The notes under the pieces are model-generated. The model worked only from the letters and a program-made list of their open reading frames with translations. It did not search any database and was not told the DNA's origin. The translations under genes and the position numbers were made by a program. Below are positions 20,555-30,410 of a stretch of DNA of 49,525 nucleotides, piece by piece. The DNA comes from Gracilariopsis chorda (lineage: Eukaryota > Rhodophyta > Florideophyceae > Gracilariales > Gracilariaceae). The stretch is from contig NBIV01000379.1 in NCBI GenBank assembly GCA_003194525.1, positions 1-49,525 on the forward strand, read 5' to 3'. The stretch's first letter is position 1. Each line of letters begins with the position of its first letter.

Positions 20555-21817
20555 CTACCCTTCAATTTCAAATCCAGTCACAATGGGATTTAGCCGCTGA
20601 AGAGTAGCGCTAGCCTCAACAAGCTCGTAATGTAAGACTGCGTGTGATGCTACTAGACTTACGGCAAACACACTGTTCGTAGATACCAATGCAACCGCGG
20701 CGCTTAAAACGCCACTTGTGTAGAAAACTGCAGAAGCCAGCGATCCCATCATGCAGGATAGCATTCTGATCCCAATCAATCGAAATGTTCTGGCCGGACA
20801 GCCCACAAAAAGTGTGGTTTTCAATGAATTGCTTAATGCTGCAATCAGTATTTTGCTAAAGGTTCTTTCACGCATATGCGGCAGCAATGTGTACTTGGTA
20901 TTGAAATACGTACCCGTAAACAACGATATTAACCCAAGTTGACAGAGGTAACTAAACGCGCCAACGCTAGCGCCCCCGACTAAGAACGCAATGCAAGTGG
21001 TCTCCAAATTGGAACCCAACGTATACTGGGGGGGATGTAACCAGGCAACCAGAAACAGGACGATATTCAATGGGACTAACAGTGCGAATAGTAAACCTCC
21101 AAATTCGAGAAACGCTCGTGTTCGCCACCTATAACGATCCAATGCGTTAAACGGGGTACATTGAAGAGTTCCATATGCTGAGTTAATGTAAGCAACACCT
21201 CCTTCAATAAGCAAAATACGCAAAAAGCTCTGAATAAAGCCCTGAACGAATGTTCTCAGAGCAAAATGAAACTGAGAGTTCCCCGAATCTGGAACGGCAT
21301 ACTGCAGCAGAGGACTGGAAACCCCATACATTATGGTAAACGTGACCATAAAAACTATAGAAGAAGCAAGAAGTCGCGTTACACTGAACATGTTCCAGAA
21401 TGCAAAGTTTTGTGTCAAGTTGTCCACATGTTCTACATATCTAGCAATATGAGCCCTATCCTTCAGTATACCGTCAACCACGCCCGGCTCCAGAAGCCTA
21501 CGACGGACTTCAAGCGCTTTTATCGCTGTACAAACGTCATGAAGCTCTTGTTTAAGTTCTTCAGTAATATTTTGCATTCCTCTCACTTCAAATGCATTAC
21601 TGGTTGTTGGAAGTTTTACCTGTAGCACGTTGTTTATCGACACCACCGTGCGTTGCGGAAGTATATCAATTGTAGTAGTACATTGGCTGGTAGGACCTGC
21701 ACATATAGGGATACGTGTTTCGTACGACTGCATACAACGTAGAGCGGAGTACTTGAGACGCGCCAGATTTTTTGCAAAGACCGCTGGGAACAACGTCCCC
21801 GTCCTTTCGATGCCCAT
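20555..21817 (-). CDS. multi-pass membrane protein, paralogue A
   Basis: The ATG at 21817 opens 420 intact codons. Residues 1-145 are soluble with a helical segment (~82-130). Hydrophobic stretches at about 148-170, 238-260, 274-300, 345-372 and 373-396, plus an amphipathic one near 186-206, predict five or six membrane spans. There is no cleavable signal peptide. No transporter or carrier signature was recognised. It is clearly homologous to the plus-strand gene at 22530, with shared landmarks SYE at the N-terminus, TPFNALDRYRWRTRAFLEFGG (residues 221-241) and RLIGIRMLSC (346-355). The two genes point away from each other with a 103-codon gene between. Because this copy is uninterrupted it is the reference for reading the frameshifted paralogue. 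Confidence 0.7.
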   Translation of the reverse strand: MGIERTGTLFPAVFAKNLARLKYSALRCMQSYETRIPICAGPTSQCTTTIDILPQRTVVSINNVLQVKLPTTSNAFEVRGMQNITEELKQELHDVCTAIKALEVRRRLLEPGVVDGILKDRAHIARYVEHVDNLTQNFAFWNMFSVTRLLASSIVFMVTFTIMYGVSSPLLQYAVPDSGNSQFHFALRTFVQGFIQSFLRILLIEGGVAYINSAYGTLQCTPFNALDRYRWRTRAFLEFGGLLFALLVPLNIVLFLVAWLHPPQYTLGSNLETTCIAFLVGGASVGAFSYLCQLGLISLFTGTYFNTKYTLLPHMRERTFSKILIAALSNSLKTTLFVGCPARTFRLIGIRMLSCMMGSLASAVFYTSGVLSAAVALVSTNSVFAVSLVASHAVLHYELVEASATLQRLNPIVTGFEIEG

Positions 21818-21945
21818 TGTTGGGATACAATTTTATAACGCCAAAGTTCGATTTTGTTTGCCTGTTTAGATGCAAAATTGAGTGTTTACTGCGATATATG
21901 AATGTTTAGATTCTGTACTCACCCCTTAAAACTAACTTGTTTCCC

Positions 21946-22257
21946 TCATAGGCCTAGGTCCTCTGTTACGCAAATAAAAACCCCACGTAAACGCCCTCCA
22001 CCCTGTCCCCTAAAAACAATGAAATAGCCACAGTGCTCACAAAGCCTTCGTTTGAAACTCCCTGAAAGTAAAACCTCCTCATGAAATAACCGTTGTTCTT
22101 TGGTTTCTATATCGTACTTCTCAACAAAAGATTTGATATCATTCTCCTGGACATTAAAACCAGGTAACTGGTTTTTCAAGAATATGAAACGTATGATCAT
22201 CCCCGCGTATGAACCGCTTGGGACATATCCAGTATCCTCGCTTAAACCAACTTTCAT
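21946..22257 (-). CDS. hypothetical 103-aa protein
   Basis: The ATG at 22257 (MKVGLSEDTGYVPSG) opens 103 codons. A GTG two codons upstream is less likely in a eukaryote. Charged helical middle (IKSFVEKYDIETKEQR), then a Cys-containing end (RRLCEHCGYFIVF) whose CxxC pair could be half of a small metal site. It lies in the space between the two divergent membrane-protein paralogues and 129 bp upstream of paralogue A on the same strand. No family is recognised. Confidence 0.5.
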   Translation of the reverse strand: MKVGLSEDTGYVPSGSYAGMIIRFIFLKNQLPGFNVQENDIKSFVEKYDIETKEQRLFHEEVLLSGSFKRRLCEHCGYFIVFRGQGGGRLRGVFICVTEDLGL

Positions 22258-22529
22258 AAACACTCCTTATTCATTACTATAATATGGTGTGTTGCGTTTT
22301 GTAAAGGCTTGTAATGTTCACGTACCGATGTTTTACGCTAAGAGCCCTACATATACTATTTTAGGACACCAAGCCTCATGCATAAAAGTAACATTGATAT
22401 TCGACTACACTTGCATCTCAAATGTTGTTTTTAAACACTATAAAAGGAGAACAAAACCACACTCCCAACTTAACGGTATTAGATTGATTCTGTTCAAAAA
22501 CCCTCACTCAATTCAGCTTTCTAAGCTTC

Positions 22530-23656
22530 ATGAGATCTTACGAGTCTTGTGTACCAATTCACATCGGACCCCCAGTTCCCTGCAACACAACAGTTACCTC
22601 TTCAGAAGAGCATACTACTATCTCATTTGCGGATGTGCTGCAACTCACTGTACCCAAGCAAGGTGGAAACTACCAAATAAGATGTGTCCAGGACCCAAGT
22701 ACAAACGTAATGACAGAGCTGCAGGAAATCTATATTGCTGTTACTAATCTTCCCAGTCATGACGTCTTACTGCAAAAGGCTCAACTAGCCCGCCTACTCT
22801 CCGATCGATATCATATTGCCCTGTACATCCAAAACGTAAGTATCACACGTCATACCCCTAATGTCTGGAGCTTGTTCAGCCTTTCCAGATTTTTGTATTC
22901 ATCTCTCGTGCTAGGACTTGCTCACACATTGATGAAAGGTATCATAGGCGGGACAGTTGGTTTTGTTTTGAGAGGTCCAAAGAATTCTCTCTATCACTTT
23001 GCCCGCAAGGCTTTGCTCCATTGTTTCACCCAGAGTGTCCTAAACATTGTAGTTGGGGGGAGTGCAAAGCACTTTTTAACTGCATTGTGCGGAAGCTTAT
23101 GTAAAAGTCCTTTTAATCCGAGTATTGCATACTCATGGAGGACTAGATCAATACTTCAATTTGGGGTTCCTTATTAACCAGTCTGCTTCCTGTCAACATA
23201 GCCTTATATGTGACACATCTCCTCATCCCTTCTGGAAACACACTGCAATCCCATGTGACGAAGAAATGTATCGCTTACTCTCTAAGTGGGTCCCTGACGG
23301 GTGGCTTTACATACTTGCTGGATGTCTGGATTTTATCTAGATTAACAACAACACATGCAAATACTGCCTATACATTGCACCGTGATATACCAGCCAGATC
23401 CCTACTTCATGCCGCAGTGAACGCCGTAAAACGCTCTTTACGCAGTGCACTCTTCATAATCGCGCCGGCAACTACATGTCGGTTGATCGGCTTGAAAATG
23501 TTCTCCTGTACTCTAGCAGCCCTCACATCTACTCTTTTCTCTTCGCGGCATGCAGGTGGTAGAGGAACTCCCATCGTAGTCGCGAATACAATATCCACTA
23601 CGACCTCTACACTATCTAATGCTCTCAGGCTGTACGAGCAAATGGAGCAAGACTAA
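22530..23656 (+). CDS. multi-pass membrane protein, paralogue B, one frameshift
   Basis: The frame from the ATG at 22530 runs 215 codons to 23177. A second frame from about 23167 to 23656 carries the rest. Together they align to paralogue A: SYESCVPI with SYETRIPI; SPFNPSIAYSWRTRSILQFG with TPFNALDRYRWRTRAFLEFG; CRLIGLKMFSC with FRLIGIRMLSC. The break falls in GGGG at 23163-23166; one more G would restore the frame at the point where paralogue A has a second Gly. Similarity to paralogue A continues some 15 codons upstream of the ATG before a stop, so the true start may be spliced or damaged. Membrane spans as in paralogue A. Confidence 0.7.
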
Positions 23657-25154
23657 CACAAAAAACCCTTTCCAATGTTCACATTCCCCTTCAAACCTGT
23701 AAAGCCTGGACCTATGTCGACAAAGCTTGAAATAAAAAGTGCACGCATCGTACATTACCAATCTAAAACCCCCAACAAACCGCAAACCCGTTAAATAAAA
23801 CCCCAACCCTCGCGAAACCCACAACGCGCAGGATCCCAAAACGAATACCCGTATTCTTGCTTTGTACCATCATGTCGTGGCTCAGGCATTGACCCCTAAC
23901 ACAGGTTTTTGAAAATCCCTATTTCTACAAACCTAAACTGCGTTAAGTTCGTTTCCCACAAAACAAACTTATTCATTCATTTCTACGTGACCCTTTTGCT
24001 TAGGATGAAACACAACACGAACTTGTGTTCAACACGGCGCAAATTCATGTACAGACAGACCCAAACACTTTATGTTGTTGCCCGCAGTTCGTAAAGTAGA
24101 GTACGAGTCATCGCATGCCATTTACCCGCCCAATACTGGCTTTAAAACCCCTACATACTCACATCAGCAGTGATTTGGCCAAGCCACACAAAACTCTGTG
24201 TGCTTGTTATGCTTATTACACGTCAGTAAAAGAAGAGTATCTTTAATACTTTTTCAGTTCGTTCATTTCACAATTGAAATGAACGCTCATGACTGAAACC
24301 CATTTCGTTGTGTTTACCTCGTGCTACCTTACCGCCGTATACTCGCTAAAGGGAATCCATGCTGCACAACGCCCCTAGAACTGGATTAATTTTGTTTCGA
24401 AGCGGGGTGCCGCTTCAACTTTGCATAAAAGCCATTAGAACTCATTGGCTCCGTACCTGTTCCCTCTCTCTTACAGCTTTGGTTGTTTAGAGTAACTACT
24501 CGCTATTCTCCAAACGTTTTTATTACTACAACAGAACCTTTTGTAGAGCCAAACAACGTTGCGTTGTGGTCTTTTTGACATATGAAGCACTTTCCTAAAA
24601 GCCCTGAAAACCCCATATACTATCCCTAACATGGCCATACATCCTTTTAAACGTATTACATAACATAACTCTTTATATTTGAATACACATGTTGCGATTT
24701 GCGGCTTTCATACCTTCATTTCTTACATAACCACACTGCCTTTTTACACATGACTACATAACTTTGGTTGCTATGAATTTGTGTTCACATGTGCCTTTTG
24801 TTACAAACGGTGAAAGTATTGGGGGGAAACCCCGATGTGTAACTATGAGGTTTTAAAAAACCTCTCATGAAACCCCTAGAAAAATCATTAAAGCATGCAG
24901 CCCCGTAAACCTGAGAGATGGGATTTAGAACCCCCCTCCCAAAACCCCTAACATTCTAATCGCGGTTTAGGCTCGAATCCATATCCTACATATAATATAA
25001 AATGTTAGTACAGCAATTTCTGTCGTCAAACTTCTAAACAAACTTTAAGTAAGTAGAAACATACACCGACTCTTTTGTTAAAACCTTCACTTGTAATGCA
25101 AGATTCGTACTACCTACACTCCAAAAACTACAACAGCTATACCAACAAAACCAA
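23657..25154. other. AT-rich intergenic region
   Basis: No credible gene. It contains a small hairpin (24261-24284, arms GTTCATTTCA and TGAAATGAAC) and scattered AAAACCCC words around 24608 and 24937. Confidence 0.5.
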
Positions 25155-26070
25155 ATGGTTGGTCTTCTCAGATTCATCAAAATCGTTTTCCGAAGTTTTA
25201 CACAGCGAAACCGCATAAAACCGGCGGTAATTATTGGAAGGGCAGAATTGGCTCTCTTTTCAATATCAAGACTGCGTTTACGGGCTGGCGTTGGATTCTC
25301 AATTTCTTTTTTAAGCGAGATGTAGTGCTTGGCCGACACGACTTTATCCCAGAGTCGTACACCGGTCCCATTTTTTGCTGTGTACGAGCAGATGTTATCG
25401 CCACCAGAATTAACGCGTGCCCGCAATCCAAACGTGAAGATCTCATCTTCATGCAAAACGGCCATATCGCACCTATTCTGGAAAGAACTGGTGTGCTCTC
25501 TTCTTGCACCAGGGCTGTGCTTTATATTGGTGTTCCAGCCGTACACGAGCTTCCTACTGGCGGTGTTACCGATAAAGACCCTCAGGGACTCACGGTGGTC
25601 TGCGGAAAATGGGCTCAACAAGTTAAAAACCGCCTGTCGTATCACAATCTGTCCTGTAACATTGTGGACAGTGAACAATTTGAAAAGTAGTACTACGAGA
25701 AGATCACCTGGCTCTCTACTTTCACCTAATCGGATTGTACTACGGCGGCCTACTCATGAGTGTGGTTGCGAATGACAAAGCAGACGAAGCCAAGAAAATG
25801 ATGCACGAGCTTTTTGGGGTCGTCCAGCAGCGCACTTCCATTTCTTTCGACGTAAAAGACTCCGTAGAAAGACTTCTCTCGTACAGTCGGACGCTAACCC
25901 CCTTCCCAACCTCTTTTTCGGAGTACGAATCAAGGAACGCTTTCTTCTACGAGCATTCCAAACGGGTACTGGCCCGAGGCGAGACAGATCCCTCACCAAC
26001 GCACTCTTTTTACCTGCAAGCGTTATTCCAACAACAGTTCAAGAAGCCGATCCCACCGGCAAACCTCTGA
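25155..26070 (+). CDS. hypothetical protein, frameshifted
   Basis: Three plus-strand frames look like one coding sequence: an ATG at 25155 to ~25320, then ~25325-25690 (IPESYTGPIFCC, GVPAVHELPTGG), then ~25690-26070 (LREDHLALYFHLIGLYYGG, ...QQQFKKPIPPANL). The second break lies in AAAA at 25683-25686; one extra A joins the frames smoothly. The first break is less certain and could be an intron or chance, so the start is doubtful. A 214-codon minus-strand frame overlaps but does not continue like a protein. No domain is recognised. The gene converges on the dioxygenase gene, leaving 110 bp between stops. Confidence 0.5.
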
Positions 26071-26180
26071 ATCTGTTACAGAGTTTCCCACGCTCCTAAA
26101 CTCACCACATTAACCGTTCTCATTTTTAAAAACGCAGTTCAACACAGAACAGCGGAATGCACAACTAAAACTTAAAACGA

Positions 26181-27518
26181 TCATCTTTCGCCAGTGTCTA
26201 TGTTCTCCCCTAAGGCCTCACTTAACTCCCTTTCAACCGCACTAACCGGGTCGTTCTCAAGCACAACAACCTCTTCGTCTAAATCTCCTAAAACCAGGTC
26301 TTCTTCTTCTCCATCTCTAACAACACCAGTGTCATCGCCCGCACCATACAACCGGGTATCCTCCTCTACAAACTGGGGCTTGAATCCCTTCTCACGATGT
26401 ACGGCATCTGAAAGATCGTACCCTTCAGGGACCATGTACATGTGATAGCGGAAATTCACGCCGTCCATACTGCTGTCTGCTCCCCCGGCCCCTGCGTGGA
26501 AAACATCACCACGCCCGACGAATATGGAGAAAGTTGGAACTAACACCTTCGTAACCACCATCCTTTTCGACACATTTCGCAAACTTTTCCAGTCGGTCAC
26601 TACGATTTTGTGACTTCCTTCACATACCCAGATTGGAAACGAGTACTCCCCGGCGATCATCATGAAATATCCGGGATTTGCTCCTTCCCCCTTCTCTTCT
26701 ACAGCAAAGCCCCGAAAGTCTGTGTGCAGAGTCTGCCGCATGCACTGTCGAGTAGTAGCTAACACCCGTCCACCAGGTTTGGGGGCGTACATCTTCCTGG
26801 TTTCCGCTCTTCGATTGTTGCCCACGCGCAACGCTGTCATCACTTGACCCAGACGGGCGTCCATCATTGCCCTCCGCTTCACTACCCAGTGTGTACTGGG
26901 GTTTTCTTCCAAAGTGTCCGCAATACCAGCGCGGGTGGTAGTGAATCGACCTTCCCCCTTCGCTCCTTGTTCTATATCACGCTCTGCAGGTCCGCTGTTG
27001 ATTATCCAGGTCCACCTCTTTCGATTCTCCTCACGGCGGAGATCCGGTTGCTCCGTGTAGTTTTGGCGGAAGAAATCCAATACAGATTCCGCACTATCCA
27101 CATCCTCACTGGGGTTCGGGAGCACTTCAAACTTCCTGTCAATAGCGAACCCGGGGAGAATACAGAACCCCTTTTCCTTCAGTTCTGCACGCTTCTCCCC
27201 AAAGTATTCCAAAGCCAGATATTCCACCTTCTTCGATACCAAGTACAAGCGATCGTAAGAACCCAAATTTTTCGTAGAAACTCCAGCCGATATAGCCATT
27301 TCACTAATGAAATCACCTCCAAGTATATTCCCCTTCATCACCCCTGACTGTTCGTGGCCAAGCATCGCGGCGTGGTAAAACACCGTGTGATGAATGTACT
27401 TGAGGTCACCTGGACTCAGAGTTCCGGCCCGATGTCCAGGTGGAAGGTGAATACATTGCAACCAAGCTCCAACATTCTGAATAGGGTTCTCTGCTTGTGG
27501 CCAAACACTGGGCAACAT
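26181..27518 (-). CDS. 2-oxoglutarate/Fe(II)-dependent dioxygenase-like protein
   Basis: The ATG at 27518 opens 445 intact codons. Residues 115-125 (KGFCILPGFAI) look like the strand leading into a double-stranded beta-helix. The iron ligands can be placed as His265 and Asp267 (TLHTDFRGF) and His341 (GRGDVFHAGAGG), with Arg357 (NFRYHMYMVP) at the place of the 2-oxoglutarate-binding Arg. FPIWVCEGSHKIVV (294-307) fits the strand between. The last ~75 residues are acidic and disordered. Such enzymes hydroxylate proteins, small molecules or modified bases (AlkB, TET/JBP types). Which subfamily this is cannot be decided from sequence alone. It is the third of three consecutive minus-strand genes leading away from the palindrome array, beside a DNA methyltransferase gene, which makes a nucleic-acid substrate an attractive guess. 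Confidence 0.75.
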   Translation of the reverse strand: MLPSVWPQAENPIQNVGAWLQCIHLPPGHRAGTLSPGDLKYIHHTVFYHAAMLGHEQSGVMKGNILGGDFISEMAISAGVSTKNLGSYDRLYLVSKKVEYLALEYFGEKRAELKEKGFCILPGFAIDRKFEVLPNPSEDVDSAESVLDFFRQNYTEQPDLRREENRKRWTWIINSGPAERDIEQGAKGEGRFTTTRAGIADTLEENPSTHWVVKRRAMMDARLGQVMTALRVGNNRRAETRKMYAPKPGGRVLATTRQCMRQTLHTDFRGFAVEEKGEGANPGYFMMIAGEYSFPIWVCEGSHKIVVTDWKSLRNVSKRMVVTKVLVPTFSIFVGRGDVFHAGAGGADSSMDGVNFRYHMYMVPEGYDLSDAVHREKGFKPQFVEEDTRLYGAGDDTGVVRDGEEEDLVLGDLDEEVVVLENDPVSAVERELSEALGENIDTGER

Positions 27519-27605
27519 AATGCTGTAGACGCACCAATCTGGAAGTGGGTGCTCAGTATTGAACGGCTCACTTCTACTTAAAGTAGACGGCCATGCTGTC
27601 GGCAG

Positions 27606-29236
27606 TTAGTCATCGAATCCTTGTGCCGACTGTTCATTTGTTCCTGTCTCGTCCTCGAATTCAACCGATTCGTCTTCCGAATCCAAGTCCATATCGATTT
27701 CTTCAAAGCCTTTCCGGAGCAGCTGGAGCAAGTCGTTGTCCTTGAAGAAGTTGAAAACAACATCAGGCTCATAGGTTCGCAGACGTTGAACTGTTGCAGC
27801 AGTCAATATCGCTCCACCTTTCTTCCTCCGTATGTTTCTTCTCTCCGTCCTGCGTCCCGACTCTGAACTAGCCGCACCCGCCGACGAAGAACGACTGGAT
27901 TTCCGCCTAGTGCTCCGACGTACAGCACTCGATTGATCAGAACCAACTGCAGGTGTTCCACTCTCAGCACTGAAGGCAACACTAGCGGGCGGTGTAGGTG
28001 GATTTAACCCCCCTGGCTTTCAGGCATACTGCCGGTTGTACGCAACCTAGAAGTCCCGGTATTAACAACCGACGTCACTCGCTCCCCGATAGCATCTGGC
28101 TGCGAAACGGAAGCCTCTTGCACGTCTGGCTCCACACGAAGCTCTGGAATCCAGTTCTCCAACTTCCCCTTGAACAACGCTACAGCTCTCATTATGACGG
28201 AGCCCTGATTGCGAGGATTGGGAACGTTCCTAAAATGGTTCACCTGGTCTACAGCAAAGTCCCGAACTGTTGTCTCACCAGTCACAGAGGCAGACATCCG
28301 GAACGACTGAGCTAAGGACGACTCCATTTCCACCTCAACCCCAAGTGCCATTCGCCTCATCTCTTCCAGTAATTGTAAAACCCTGCTGTAGAAGTAAGAT
28401 CGTAGCATTTCGAACCCAACTCGGATAGAGGGGCCCTTGGGACCGACGTAGAACATCAAGCAGTTCATCGCAAAAGTAAACTTCAGCGGTTCCATCCTTA
28501 ACAGCTTGTCAGAGGACATGTGCGTGATACCCACATTCGAATATTGCGCACAAACCCGCTCGAAAACATCCACCAACATAGGATTGTTAGCAAGCTTGAG
28601 CGCAATTTCTGATATGCGACGCAGCTGTCTTTCTTCAATCTCCTTGGTTACTGCAGAGTTTTGAAGGGCTCCAATTACCATCCCAACGGTCCGCTCACCA
28701 ACAACCACGCCCAAGTCCACATGAAGAGAGTTAATGATACTCTCTACTGAGTAAATGCGGTCCGAAAACCGCATTCTCAGTACAGACGATGCAGTATCAT
28801 TCAGAAGAACTCCAATTTCCACAATCTCATGCGACGTGAGGTCCCTCCCGTCCGGTCTCGACCAGCTGAGAACTCGAAGCCATTTCAGCACCGCATACCA
28901 CCTTGTTTCCTTGATCCTCCTCCTGAACATGGCAAGTCGAGGATGTCGTCCATCGAAGAGGTCTGGAGATACAATTATGCGCCCATTCTGAACACACGCT
29001 TCCAAAGGTCGCCCGTTCATCCGAATGGTTACACTCATCAACCCCGCCGACTCCAACAAACCCTTTCGCTCGAGCTCATTTTCCAGGCTCTGGACATGCT
29101 CCTCTTCGATTCCACGAGGACTGTGTTCTGGTAGTCGTATTAAATCCAGATCCACAACGAGTATCTGGGCTTTGTAGTCCTGCAGACGAATGGTGTCCTT
29201 CGAAAACTGTGTGTCCACTTGAACAGGTTCAACCAC
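27606..29236 (-). CDS. ParB-like domain protein, one frameshift
   Basis: A 410-codon frame (29236-28004) starts at GTG after stops; the first ATG is at residue 67, inside the domain, so the true N-terminus is probably upstream or spliced. Residues ~28-105 follow the ParB/sulfiredoxin pattern: DLDLIRLPEHSPRGIEEEHV, then a helix and ERKGLLES, then IVSPDLFDGRHPRLAMFR (DGRHPR at 95-100, the phosphate-binding signature). Residues 110-330 are helical. The frame ends in a C6 run at 28008-28013; one more base would extend it ~130 codons through a basic Ser/Arg linker and an acidic end (MDLDSEDESVEFED) to 27606. ParB-fold domains bind nucleotides and, in bacteria, load onto palindromic sites. No HTH was recognised here. 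The DNA array at 30.4 kb is close by. Confidence 0.65.
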
Positions 29237-29289
29237 ATCGTCCTATCATTCGACTGACCCAGAACTTCAGACCTAATCTGAACTTCATC

Positions 29290-30088
29290 CTAGTCACTAC
29301 CGAAATCGCGGGCTACCTTCACACTCCCCCTACCTTCCTCCGCAACAGACTCGGCAACAGGAATGGGTGTATGATTTTCAGATACAGCACCTGCATCTTC
29401 CGTAGACTTCCCACCCTCACCAGTACCCACGCCCGATAAAGAGCTGGACGCCTGGCTCTTGTGAGGCGCCACCTTCTTAGCGGATACAACCGCGTCCCCT
29501 GATGGTGTTCGAACGCTTGATGTGTTCTTGACACTAGCCCTCGTGGGCGGTAAGGGTAGAACCGTAGCCAACCATCCTCCGTTCGCTTGGATTTGTGGCT
29601 TCTGAGCCGGGCAGCGGAACGGTTTTCGACAGACTTGTGTTGCGCGATATGGTAGGTAACCGTCGGCTTCGGGGGGACTGTGTCGTCGAGCGAGTTCCTC
29701 GGGCAATCGCTGTAGAGCGCTCCTGACTTCGGCTGCTTGTACCGGACGCCCCTGTTGAACGAGGAGAAGGTCCAGGGAGTTTTCGGGGGCGCATTAGCTT
29801 CAGGTCCCAAGCATACATTCCATAAAACGTCATCCCGGATAAATGCTTCGGAGGGGGTTCGGTTCCTTTAAACGGGTATGGATAGGCCTCCATTTTCTTC
29901 TCTACTATGGTGATTTTGCTCACCACAACCAGATCCTCCCCGGGTTTCGCACACACAGACAATGGATGTCCGTGGAGAGTGCGGCGAAACTCCCCTTCGG
30001 CCTCAAACACTATAGCGACCCCAACGACATCCCCGTTCGCCAGAAGCAGAGACACTGACGCCCCTGGCACGATTGCTGATGAAGACAT
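29290..30088 (-). CDS. hypothetical protein with conserved-looking N-terminal domain, frameshifted
   Basis: The ATG at 30088 opens 184 codons. The first ~100 residues look like a compact beta-rich domain (GASVSLLLANGDVVGVAIV, LHGHPLSVC, GEDLVVVSKITIVEKKMEA, PYPF, YGMYAWDLKLMRP). This is reminiscent of small domains found in plant transposon proteins (DUF8039-like), a tentative comparison only. Past residue 100 the frame becomes Ser/Arg junk-like, while two other minus frames (29319-29810 and 29290-29706) look better in turn, so one or two frameshifts or an intron are likely. The end (SGVGTGEGGKSTEDAG...) is low-complexity. First gene of the minus-strand set, 322 bp from the first palindrome. 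Confidence 0.5.
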
Positions 30089-30410
30089 GCTCGTGTGTGG
30101 AGTTATTTCAGAACGGAAACGCTTGAGGATAGGCGCAGACGTATGGCGGAATGTTTCGAGCGATGAAACGATAACGTGTAGCGTGCTTAGAACACGCTTT
30201 ACTAAGCCTTAAGCGGTGGCGGATGGACTCACGCAAACCCCTGAGTCAACAGCCCACGACGGCACAGTACAACAGTCGCAACCATTCCCTCCCTTACTTT
30301 ACGAGACCCTTCTCGGAAGGGGCGCCAACTGCACTATTTTATCATTTCGAATACGGGCTATTTTCAATACCCCCATTTTCCAAATTTTAGGGACACTTTC
30401 CCATAATGGT

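Noticed and set aside
25034..25678. 214-codon minus-strand ORF
   Set aside because: The plus-strand frames over the same bases continue smoothly across a one-base homopolymer break and look more protein-like. Only one strand is likely coding.
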